Assembly: GCF_003172955.1 (NCBI RefSeq)
Contig: NZ_QGKR01000169.1
Span: 1-58,747 of the forward strand
DNA: 58,747 nt
Direction: 5' to 3'
Source: Micromonospora acroterricola
GTDB taxonomy: Bacteria > Actinomycetota > Actinomycetes > Mycobacteriales > Micromonosporaceae
The notes under the pieces were generated by a model that was not told the DNA's origin, did no database searches, and was given only the letters and a program-made list of their open reading frames with translations. This document shows, in pieces, positions 51,741-58,747 of this stretch. Within the stretch, counting starts at the first letter, position 1. Each line of letters opens with the position of its first letter. The position numbers and the translations under genes are program-made.

Positions 51741-53050
51741 CGACGGTCAGCCCGGCACGCCGCCGCGAGGTGATCGACGCGCTGCGGCGCGGCGCCGTGC
51801 CATCGGCCGGGCTGGACCTCTTCGCCGTTGGGTTGGACCGCTTCGCCGGAGCCATCGGCGATGACCTGGACAGCGTCGCCGCCGGCAGATCCGTCTTCAA
51901 GGCCGTTCGCGGTGAGTACGGCTCCGGCAAGACGTTCTTCGCCCGGTGGATTGCCGAGCGGGCCAAACAGGCGAACCTCGCCGTCGCCGAGGTGCAGATA
52001 TCCGAGAACGAAACGCCCCTACACAAGCTGGAAACCGTCTACCGCCGGCTCAGCGAGCGACTCACCACGTCGACGTTCCCGCCCAGCGCACTCCGTTCGA
52101 TCGTGGACGGCTGGTTTTATGCGCTGGAGGAGGATGTTTTGACGGCAGGACAAGTCGCTGCGGATGACGCCGACGCTCTCGACGGCGCTGTCGAAACTCT
52201 GCTCGACCAACGGCTGGCCCTGGTGAGCCGGAGCGCTCCCGCTTTCGCTGCCGCGTTGCGCGGCTACCGGGCTGCTGCCGCGCGGGGTGATGCGGCGACC
52301 GCAGACGCCGTGCTCGCCTGGCTCGGCGGGCAGCCGCATGTCGCGGCCGCCGCCCGTCGGGCAGCCGGTGTACGGGGCGATCTCGACCACTTCGCGGCAC
52401 TCAGCTTCCTGCAAGGGTTGCTGGCCGTGCTGCGCGACAGTGGGCATCCGGGTCTGCTGCTGGTGCTCGACGAGGTGGAGACGCTGCAACGGGTCAGGTC
52501 GGATGCCCGGGACAAGGCGCTCAACGCCCTCCGGCAACTCATCGACGAGGTGCACTCCGGACGGTTTCCCGGTCTTTACCTGGTAATTACCGGCACGCCG
52601 GCCTTCTACGATGGCCCGCAGGGCGTCCAGCGGCTCGCGCCACTGGCGCAGCGCCTCGCCGTGGATTTCAGCAGCGACCCACGGTTCGACAATCCGCGCG
52701 CGGTGCAGATCCGGCTGTCGGGCTTCACCGTCGACTCCCTCGTCGAGCTCGGCGGCCGAGTGCGAGACCTCTACGCCGACGGGTCCGCCGTGCCAGAGCG
52801 GGTGTCCGTGCTGGTTGACGACGGATACCTCGGCGAGCTGGCACGGGCAATAGCCGGCGGTCTCGGCGGCAAGGTAGGGGTGGCGCCGCGGCTGTTTCTC
52901 AAAAAGCTCGTGGGAGAGGTGCTCGATCGGGTGGACCAGTTCCCCGAGTTCGACCCTCGGCAACACTACGCGCTCACCCTGTCCACCGCCGAGATGACGG
53001 ACGTAGAGCGAAACGCCACGAGCGCCGACGAGATCTCGCTCGACCTCTAA
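51737..53050 (+). CDS. brxD: BREX ATP-binding protein BrxD
   Basis: This 437-residue protein starts at GTG in the pglZ stop. 'R-G-E-Y-G-S-G-K-T-F' near residue 58 is the Walker A and 'L-L-L-V-L-D-E-V-E-T-L-Q' near 240 the Walker B, as in DUF2791 BrxD proteins. It is one of the type-2-specific BREX genes. The C-terminal segment 'A-P-R-L-F-L-K-K-L-V' is typical of the family. The next gene starts 15 bases after its stop. Confidence 0.9.
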   Translation: MTTVSPARRREVIDALRRGAVPSAGLDLFAVGLDRFAGAIGDDLDSVAAGRSVFKAVRGEYGSGKTFFARWIAERAKQANLAVAEVQISENETPLHKLETVYRRLSERLTTSTFPPSALRSIVDGWFYALEEDVLTAGQVAADDADALDGAVETLLDQRLALVSRSAPAFAAALRGYRAAAARGDAATADAVLAWLGGQPHVAAAARRAAGVRGDLDHFAALSFLQGLLAVLRDSGHPGLLLVLDEVETLQRVRSDARDKALNALRQLIDEVHSGRFPGLYLVITGTPAFYDGPQGVQRLAPLAQRLAVDFSSDPRFDNPRAVQIRLSGFTVDSLVELGGRVRDLYADGSAVPERVSVLVDDGYLGELARAIAGGLGGKVGVAPRLFLKKLVGEVLDRVDQFPEFDPRQHYALTLSTAEMTDVERNATSADEISLDL

Positions 53051-53064
53051 GAAAGAATCAGTTC

Positions 53065-54243
53065 ATGAGCAACGACCTCGCCGCACTCCTCGGCACGCAG
53101 GAGACGGCCGTACTCGAGTTCAAGCGTGAGGCGAAGGATCGCAACGCGATCAGGAAGGCAATCTGCGCGCTCGCGAACGACCTGCCCCGGCTCGGAGGCG
53201 GCGATCTGCTCATCGGTGTCGACAAACACGGCCAGCCGGTCATGGGGTTGGACACCTCTGATGAGGCTTTGCTGACCTTCACCAGCATCCGTGACGAGGG
53301 TCGCATCCTCGACCGCCCGTCGATGGTCGTCACCCGGGAGCCGTACCAGGGCGAGCAGGTTATTCGGATACGAGTCAACGCCTCTCACACACCACCGGTC
53401 CGGTTCGACAACGTCGTCTACGTTCGGCCCGGCCCCTCGACCCGTACCGCGAGCAGCACCGACGAGCGTGTGCTTTCTGAGCGTCGCCGTGCCTACGACA
53501 CCCCGTTCGATGTCCGGCCCATTGTCGGCGGAACTCTGGATGAAGTCGATCTGGACCTCTTCCGATCCGAGTATTTGCGGCAGGCCGTTGATATTTCTGT
53601 GCTCGAGGAGAACCATCGACCGACCGCTCAGCAACTCGCCTCGCTTCGCCTGGCCGACGCGGACGGTTCTCCAACTGTGCTCGGCCTTATACTTATCGGC
53701 CTCGACCCGACCAGCCGGATTCCCGGCGCCTACCTCCAGTTCGTCCGTTACGAAGGCAACGACGTGGGCGGCGCCATTCAGGACGAGCACGAACTTCGGA
53801 TCAACGTCATCGATGTCGCCGAGCGACTTGAGAGCGTGCTGAAGGGCCATCTTCGGACCCGACTGGTCGAGGTGAGCGGATTCCGCGAGGAGTCCCGCCC
53901 AAACTATCCGATCGAGGCGCTGCGGGAGGTGTGCATGAACGCGCTGATGCACCGCAACTACGAGTCCTCGAACGCGCCGGTGCGCGTCGCCTGGTTCGAC
54001 GACCGGGTGGAGGTGACCAACCCGGGCGGTCCGTTCGGTCAGGTCCGGGCCGACAACTTCGACCGGGTCAATGACTACCGGAATCCTTCGCTAGCCGCTG
54101 CGATGAAGTCGTTGGGCTACGTTAACCAGTTTGGCCGGGGAATCGGCCGGATCCGAGCTTCCCTCGCGCGTAACGGCAACCCGCCGCCGCAGTTTGTGGT
54201 TGACGACTCTTCCTGGACCGTCATTGTTAGGAGCGCCTCGTGA
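53065..54243 (+). CDS. AlbA_2 / HATPase_c_4 protein inside the BREX operon
   Basis: This 392-residue protein starts at ATG 53065, 15 bases after brxD. The N-terminal AlbA_2 domain reads 'A-V-L-E-F-K-R-E-A-K' (near residue 15) and 'G-G-G-D-L-L-I-G-V-D'. The C-terminal part has a GHKL-like ATP-binding module: 'E-V-C-M-N-A-L-M-H-R-N-Y' and 'V-E-V-T-N-P-G-G-P-F-G'. Such proteins are common nucleic-acid-linked regulators, but this gene is not a standard BREX component. A 4-base overlap (GTGA) joins it to the ParA-like gene, so it is part of the same transcript. Confidence 0.85.
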   Translation: MSNDLAALLGTQETAVLEFKREAKDRNAIRKAICALANDLPRLGGGDLLIGVDKHGQPVMGLDTSDEALLTFTSIRDEGRILDRPSMVVTREPYQGEQVIRIRVNASHTPPVRFDNVVYVRPGPSTRTASSTDERVLSERRRAYDTPFDVRPIVGGTLDEVDLDLFRSEYLRQAVDISVLEENHRPTAQQLASLRLADADGSPTVLGLILIGLDPTSRIPGAYLQFVRYEGNDVGGAIQDEHELRINVIDVAERLESVLKGHLRTRLVEVSGFREESRPNYPIEALREVCMNALMHRNYESSNAPVRVAWFDDRVEVTNPGGPFGQVRADNFDRVNDYRNPSLAAAMKSLGYVNQFGRGIGRIRASLARNGNPPPQFVVDDSSWTVIVRSAS

Positions 54244-55283
54244 TCTCCGTCGCGCTGTTTAACAACAAAGGCGGCGTCGGCAAGACGACCCTGACCTACC
54301 ATCTGGCGCACATGCTTCAGCGGCTGGGGCATCGCGTGCTGGCGGTGGACCTGGACCCACAGTCGAACCTGACGGCAGCGTTCCTCGACGAGGACGAGCT
54401 CAGCGAGATCTGGCAGGAAGGACTTGAGTCGAACTGGCCGCTTGCGGAGGGCCAACAGAAGCTTCTCCTACGCGCATACCGCGACTCGGGCACGGTGGCG
54501 TCTGCGGTCCAGCCGATCATGCAGGGTTTGGGTGACGTCCGCTTCAATGATCCGATCACCATCACCGACGGCCTGTGGCTGGTACCCGGTGATCTCAACC
54601 TGAGCGCCTTCGAGGACAAGCTCTCGGCGGCATGGCCAAATAGTCTGATTGGCGATCCTGCGGCTCTTCGAACGACTACAGCATTTCACCGACTGATCAC
54701 TGATGCTGCGCGCAGGGTTCGTGCCGAGATCGTGCTGGTTGACGTCGGTCCAAACCTTGGTGCGATCAACCGAGCGGCGCTACTTGCCGCCGACACGGTC
54801 CTGATGCCTCTGGCCGCTGACCTCTTCTCGCTGCGGGGTCTACGCAACCTGGGCCCTGCGTTGCGTGATTGGCGGCGGGTATGGCAGACGAACGTTCTCC
54901 CCCATGTCCCACCAGATATTTCAGCGCCTCGTGGCACCATGACACCCTTGGGCTATGTCGTCATGCAGCCGAAGATGAGGCTCGACCGGCCGGTCAAGGC
55001 ATATCAGCGTTGGCTCGACCGGGTGCCGGTTGTCTTCGCGACTTCGGTCCTGAACCAGCCGAGTGAGGGGAGCGACGGCTCGTACGAGGTGGCAACCTTG
55101 CGCAACTATCAGAGTTTGATGCCACTCGCCCATGATGCGCGGAAGCCGATGTTCGACCTTCGGTCGGCCGACGGCGCTCTCGGCAGCACCCAGACCTTGG
55201 TGCAGCGGTGCTTCCAGGATTTCAAGTCGTTGAGCGAGAAGGTCCTGAAGCGGCTCGACGATGTGCCCGTGCACTCGTCATGA
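54240..55283 (+). CDS. ParA/Soj-like ATPase inside the BREX operon
   Basis: This 347-residue protein starts at GTG in the previous stop. It has the deviant Walker A 'N-N-K-G-G-V-G-K-T-T' near residues 8-17 and the switch 'V-D-L-D-P-Q-S-N-L' near 36-44, then 'V-L-V-D-V-G-P-N-L' for Walker B. ParA ATPases form dimers on DNA and position cargo. No ParB gene or parS-like site is seen, so plasmid-style partition is unlikely. Its stop overlaps the brxHI start (ATGA). A role in placing or loading the BREX complex on DNA is an inference. Confidence 0.88.
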   Translation: MISVALFNNKGGVGKTTLTYHLAHMLQRLGHRVLAVDLDPQSNLTAAFLDEDELSEIWQEGLESNWPLAEGQQKLLLRAYRDSGTVASAVQPIMQGLGDVRFNDPITITDGLWLVPGDLNLSAFEDKLSAAWPNSLIGDPAALRTTTAFHRLITDAARRVRAEIVLVDVGPNLGAINRAALLAADTVLMPLAADLFSLRGLRNLGPALRDWRRVWQTNVLPHVPPDISAPRGTMTPLGYVVMQPKMRLDRPVKAYQRWLDRVPVVFATSVLNQPSEGSDGSYEVATLRNYQSLMPLAHDARKPMFDLRSADGALGSTQTLVQRCFQDFKSLSEKVLKRLDDVPVHSS

Positions 55284-57412
55284 CCGGCGCGGAGCTGCTG
55301 CATCCGGTTGTCCTGCATCATGTCGTGAACTCACTGCAGTGGCCAGCGTTGCGGCCGTTGCAGGAGGCTGCGGTGCAGCCGCTACTTGCCGGCGAAGACG
55401 CACTGCTGCTCGCGCCGACCGCTGGTGGTAAGACCGAGGCGGCCGTGTTCCCCCTGCTGTCCCGGATGGCGGGGGAGGACTGGTCAGGCACCTCCGTTCT
55501 CTACGTCTGTCCGCTGAAGGCACTGCTCAACAACCTCCTGCCTCGGCTGGAGAGCTATACGGCGTGGCTGGGGCGTCGGGTAGCGCTCTGGCACGGCGAC
55601 GTGACGATGGGGCGGCGTCGGGTGATCCTCCGCGAGAGGCCCGACATCCTGCTGACCACCCCGGAGTCCCTGGAGTCGATGCTGGTCAGCACCGCCGTCG
55701 ACCATGACTCATTCTTCGGCCAACTACAGGCCATCGTGGTCGACGAGGTGCATGCCTTCGCTGGCGACGATCGCGGCTGGCACCTGTTGGCCGTGTTGGA
55801 GCGGCTCAGCCGCGTGGCGGGGCGACCAGTACAGCGAATCGGACTCTCGGCGACGGTCGGTAACCCTGACGAACTGTTGAAGTGGTTGCAGGGCTCGGGC
55901 CGTGACCAGCGGTCTGCGCAGGTGGTGGCACCCGATCCTCCTCCGACGGAGGTTCCGGCGAAACCGGCGCCACGTCCAGCCGGCGAGGTCGACCTGGATT
56001 ACGTCGGGTCCGTCCACAATGCGGCCAAGGTGATCGCGGCTCTTCATCAGGGACAAAAGCGCTTGGTCTTCTGCGACTCCCGAGCGCTGGTCGAGGATCT
56101 CGGGCAACGGCTCCGCGCGCTCAACGTCACGACCTTCCTCTCTCATGCGTCACTCTCGGTTGACGAGCGGCGGCGGGCCGAGGAAGCCTTCGCGCAGGAG
56201 CGGGACTGCGTCATCGTCGCCACCAGCACCCTCGAACTCGGAATCGATGTGGGTGATCTCGACCGGGTCATCCAGATCAACGCTCCGCGCAGTGTCGCGG
56301 CCTTCCTCCAGCGGATCGGTCGGACAGGTCGGCGTCCCGGCGGTAGCCGCAACTGCCTCTTCCTCGCCTTGGACGGTGAGGGGCTGCTGCACGCCGCCGG
56401 GCTGTTGCACCTCTGGGCGCAGGGCTGGGTCGAAGCCGTCGTCCCACCGCCCGAGCCGCGCCACATCGTGGCCCAGCAGATGCTGGCGCTATCGCTGCAA
56501 CAACACCGGGTAGGTGACAACCTCTGGTCGCAGGAGTGGAACGGGCTGGCGCCCTTCGACAAGAGCGCCGACGTGATCGTGCGGCACCTCGTCGAGCGGG
56601 GCTACCTCGATGTCGACTCCGGGATGCTCTTCATCGGGCCAGAAGCTGAACTGCGCTTCGGGCGTCGCCACTTCATGGACATGCTGGCGGTGTTCACCGC
56701 ACCACCCCAGTTCACCGTGCTGGCTGGTCGTACCGAGATCGGCCGGACCGATCCCGCACTGTTGACCGCCAAGGTGCTCGGTCCTCGGCTGCTGCTGCTC
56801 GCCGGCCGAAGTTGGCGCGTCACCTATATCGACTGGAAGCGCCAACGCTGCTTCGTCGAGCCGGCCGAGGGTGGGGGAAAGGCCCTATGGATGACCGGTG
56901 GGTCGCCGCAGGGACTGTCGTACCGGATGGTCCGGGCAATGCGTGATGTGCTGCTCGGTGCCGACCCGCCGGTCGCCCTCACTGGCCGGGCGAAGAGCAG
57001 ACTGGCCGTTCTACGGGAGGACGCGGCCCCTGTCGTTCATCCCGCGGGCCCGGTGCTGGTCAGGAATGGCGACGGTGAGGTGCGTTGGTGGACCTGGGCA
57101 GGCTTCCGGGCCAATGCCACTTTGATCGCTACGCTCAGCGAACTTGCCGATCCGGCTCAACGATACGACGACGCCTCCATTCGACTGCGACCAGATTTGG
57201 ACCGCACCGTGGTGCATCAGGCCATGTCAGACGCGGCCGACCGAATCTGCCTGCCCGAAGTGTCGGACAAGGCGCTTGCGGGTCTCAAGTTCAGTGCCGC
57301 TTTGCCGGAGCGACTCGCCGTCGCCACCCTGGCCTCCCGACTGGCGGACATTCCGGCGGCCCAGGCGGTTCTCGCCGAGCCAGTGCAGATGACCTACCTT
57401 TCTCCAACCTGA
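55280..57412 (+). CDS. brxHI: BREX Lhr-like helicase BrxHI
   Basis: This 710-residue protein starts at ATG overlapping the ParA-like stop. Helicase motifs: 'A-P-T-A-G-G-K-T-E' near residue 45, D-E-V-H near 155, 'L-S-A-T' near 189, and 'Q-R-I-G-R-T-G-R-R' near 343. This is the Lhr-like superfamily 2 type used in BREX type 2. The C-terminal half (about 400-710) is the family-specific region. It ends the six-gene unit and is followed by a hairpin. Confidence 0.9.
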   Translation: MTGAELLHPVVLHHVVNSLQWPALRPLQEAAVQPLLAGEDALLLAPTAGGKTEAAVFPLLSRMAGEDWSGTSVLYVCPLKALLNNLLPRLESYTAWLGRRVALWHGDVTMGRRRVILRERPDILLTTPESLESMLVSTAVDHDSFFGQLQAIVVDEVHAFAGDDRGWHLLAVLERLSRVAGRPVQRIGLSATVGNPDELLKWLQGSGRDQRSAQVVAPDPPPTEVPAKPAPRPAGEVDLDYVGSVHNAAKVIAALHQGQKRLVFCDSRALVEDLGQRLRALNVTTFLSHASLSVDERRRAEEAFAQERDCVIVATSTLELGIDVGDLDRVIQINAPRSVAAFLQRIGRTGRRPGGSRNCLFLALDGEGLLHAAGLLHLWAQGWVEAVVPPPEPRHIVAQQMLALSLQQHRVGDNLWSQEWNGLAPFDKSADVIVRHLVERGYLDVDSGMLFIGPEAELRFGRRHFMDMLAVFTAPPQFTVLAGRTEIGRTDPALLTAKVLGPRLLLLAGRSWRVTYIDWKRQRCFVEPAEGGGKALWMTGGSPQGLSYRMVRAMRDVLLGADPPVALTGRAKSRLAVLREDAAPVVHPAGPVLVRNGDGEVRWWTWAGFRANATLIATLSELADPAQRYDDASIRLRPDLDRTVVHQAMSDAADRICLPEVSDKALAGLKFSAALPERLAVATLASRLADIPAAQAVLAEPVQMTYLSPT

Positions 57413-57446
57413 CCCACTGGTGCTTCGTGACTGCCCACCAGTAGGG
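57413..57446 (+). terminator. Hairpin directly after brxHI
   Basis: The arms ACTGGTG (57416-57422) and CACCAGT (57436-57442) are extended by CCC and GGG with one unpaired base. The stem starts right after the stop codon. There is no T-run, as is common in actinobacteria. Confidence 0.5.
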
Positions 57447-57635
57447 TGCCCCCGTTCTGGCTGCGTTCCCGGCCGTAGCGGAGTTTGCGGTCCTGACGGC
57501 ACCGCCGCGCTGGACGAGGGCGTCCATCGCACCAGATTGAAGGGTGGTAAACGGGCGGACCTTCAGCATCCAGGGGAGCTGAACCAGACGAGGCACCACG
57601 GGTCCGCGTACCACGTTCGGGGATGCTGCGGGCGG

Positions 57636-57664
57636 CTGTCCACAGGTGCCTCCGCTGTCCACAG
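57636..57664 (+). repeat. Two DnaA-box-like direct repeats
   Basis: CTGTCCACAG occurs at 57636-57645 and again at 57655-57664, 19 bases apart. It differs from the actinobacterial DnaA box TTGTCCACA by the first base. It lies in the 258-base gap upstream of the AbiEi/DUF559-type gene. With only two copies, an origin is unlikely. Confidence 0.4.
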
Positions 57665-57704
57665 CAGCCCTCCCATGGGCTGCGCTTGAGGGCAGGGTGG
57701 GGCG

Positions 57705-58658
57705 GTGGACGCGCGAATACAATCCCTCCTCGTCCGCAGCGATGGGCTGGTCACTCGACGGGACGTGCTGCGGGCGGCCCCTGCCTGGGCGATCCAGACT
57801 GCCCGGCGGGCGAACCGGCTGATACGACTGTTGCCCGGGGTCTACGGCGACGCCGCGCTGATCCGTGACGCCAACGCCGACCTGCCGATGCTGGCCCGCG
57901 TCGAGCAGGACCTTGCCCGACGCGCTGCGCTGGCGTATGCCGACGGGCGCGGCGCGCTGAGTCGCCTGACCGCGCTCGACGTGTGGGGCCTGCGCCGCCA
58001 GCCACCGGGGGAGCCGGTGTATCTCGACCTGCCGCATGGGTCAGGTCTGCGTGATCGGCCGCATCTCCTGGTACGACGCCGCTCCGGCTTCGTGGTCGCG
58101 CCGCCGCAGGTGGTGACACGGGGAGGACTGCCGGTCACCCGGCTCGACCGAGCCCTGGTGGACTCTTGGCCGCTGTTGCCGCCGATCGACCGATCGAGCC
58201 TGCTCATCCGTGCGGTCAACGATCGGCTGACGACGCCCGAGCGCCTCGCCGCCGCGTCTGCCGAGGTGCCCCGGATGCCCGACCGTGGGGCACTGTGCGG
58301 CTTGCTGGACCGGCTCGCCGCTGGTTGCCGCAGCCCGTTGGAGATATGGGGCCACGACCACGTCTTCACCGTACCGGGAATGCCGAGGTTCACCCGGCAG
58401 GCGCGGGTGCGGGTGGGCGCTCGAACGATCTATCTCGACATGTTCGCCGAGGCGGAACGGGTCAACATCGAGCTGGACGGAACGACCAGCCACGGCGACT
58501 CGGCCGCACGCGAGATCGACCTTCGCCGCGACGCCCTGCTCGCCACCGTCGGCATCCTCGTCGTGCGCTTCAGCCACCGCCGCCTCACCGCGGATCCGGT
58601 CCAGATCCGCCAGGAGACTCTGGCCATTCTCGCCAGCCGTGCCCGCCCCACCCAGTGA
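57705..58658 (+). CDS. AbiEi-like winged helix and DUF559/Vsr-fold protein
   Basis: This 317-residue protein starts at GTG 57705. The first 60 residues ('G-L-V-T-R-R-D-V-L-R-A-A' and 'R-L-L-P-G-V-Y') match the N-terminal winged helix of AbiEi-type antitoxins. The last 90 residues ('I-Y-L-D-M-F-A-E-A-E-R-V-N-I-E-L-D-G' and 'R-R-D-A-L-L-A-T-V-G-I-L-V-V-R-F') match the DUF559/Vsr endonuclease fold. Such fused proteins are abundant in actinobacteria and usually lack a paired AbiEii toxin, as here. It lies outside the BREX operon, separated by a hairpin and 258 bases. Confidence 0.8.
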   Translation: MDARIQSLLVRSDGLVTRRDVLRAAPAWAIQTARRANRLIRLLPGVYGDAALIRDANADLPMLARVEQDLARRAALAYADGRGALSRLTALDVWGLRRQPPGEPVYLDLPHGSGLRDRPHLLVRRRSGFVVAPPQVVTRGGLPVTRLDRALVDSWPLLPPIDRSSLLIRAVNDRLTTPERLAAASAEVPRMPDRGALCGLLDRLAAGCRSPLEIWGHDHVFTVPGMPRFTRQARVRVGARTIYLDMFAEAERVNIELDGTTSHGDSAAREIDLRRDALLATVGILVVRFSHRRLTADPVQIRQETLAILASRARPTQ

Positions 58659-58716
58659 TCAAGTGATGAGAAATAGGTCCCACAGGTCTCCCACACCTAC
58701 TTTTCATCACTTGATC
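58657..58716. terminator. Long inverted repeat at the right end
   Basis: The arms at 58657-58678 and 58695-58716 are 22 bases long and pair with 2 mismatches around a 16-base loop. The left arm begins inside the stop codon of the preceding gene. The repeat is AT-richer than its surroundings and symmetrical, so it could terminate from both sides. A G-rich tract follows. Confidence 0.6.
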
Positions 58717-58747
58717 ATGGGGGGGAGGGGGGCGCGGCGGGGAAGTT

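Noticed and set aside
54240..55283. ParA-like gene as a sign of an integrated plasmid.
   Set aside because: There is no ParB, replication protein, relaxase or integrase nearby, and the gene is locked in the BREX operon by overlaps at both ends.
57636..57664. Two DnaA-box-like repeats as a replication origin.
   Set aside because: Only two copies, each off consensus, with no initiator gene or AT-rich unwinding region.
1..58747. CRISPR arrays, rRNA genes, insertion sequences and integrases.
   Set aside because: No regularly spaced repeats, rRNA motifs, transposases or recombinases were seen on either strand. The island shows signs of gene gain but no recognisable mobile-element enzyme.

Overview
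The window is GC-rich, uses many GTG starts, has tightly overlapping genes, and carries several actinobacteria-specific families (FxSxx-COOH RiPP, YbaB/EspC/WXG-type secretion genes, DivIVA-like small proteins, Pgl/BREX type 2). This points to a Micromonospora-like actinomycete. The organism assignment is inferred from gene style, not from a marker gene.

Positions 1-10,900 look like ordinary chromosome. On the minus strand lies an FxSxx-COOH cyclophane RiPP cassette: precursor FxsA, radical SAM enzyme FxsB and the start of a probable HEXXH-motif protein. Next come a GCS2-type carboxylate-amine ligase convergent with an asparagine-synthase-type N-acetylglutaminylglutamine amidotransferase. A MarR repressor is divergent from a one-piece ABC exporter, with a palindromic operator between them. 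A TetR repressor carrying a second, resolvase-type HTH is divergent from a two-gene ABC drug exporter, with a perfect operator inside the promoter.

From about 11,000 to the right edge the window is a dense defence island. It opens with a small membrane-anchored protein, a membrane NACHT-type STAND ATPase, a decayed Mrr-type endonuclease and a truncated copy of the small protein. The backbone is a complete BREX type 2 (Pgl) system split into three blocks: pglW (16.7-21.2 kb), pglX with two coupled genes (26.9-33.1 kb), and pglY-pglZ-brxD-[AlbA_2 protein]-[ParA ATPase]-brxHI (45.2-57.4 kb). Each block starts with a TAnnnT box 6-7 nt before the start codon, which suggests leaderless transcripts.

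The gaps between the blocks hold other conflict genes. Between pglW and pglX: a Shedu (DUF4263) nuclease, a Cys-rich unknown, two coupled PD-(D/E)XK-like proteins, a DivIVA-like pair with a decayed second copy, and an HTH-only GntR. Between pglX and pglY: a 959-residue unknown, an EVE/DUF3883 restriction-like protein with a frameshifted N terminus, a type VII-style toxin/immunity cassette with a HEMQH metallopeptidase domain, an XRE-TPR regulator, a membrane-anchored nucleosidase, and a divergent membrane sensor-like gene. An AbiEi/DUF559-type protein and a strong hairpin close the window.

The observations most worth pursuing are the AlbA_2-ParA pair embedded by start/stop overlaps in the pglYZ-brxD-brxHI operon, and the PD-(D/E)XK protein plus Ala/Gly-rich hydrophobic protein translationally coupled to pglX. 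Both could be undescribed components or extensions of BREX type 2.
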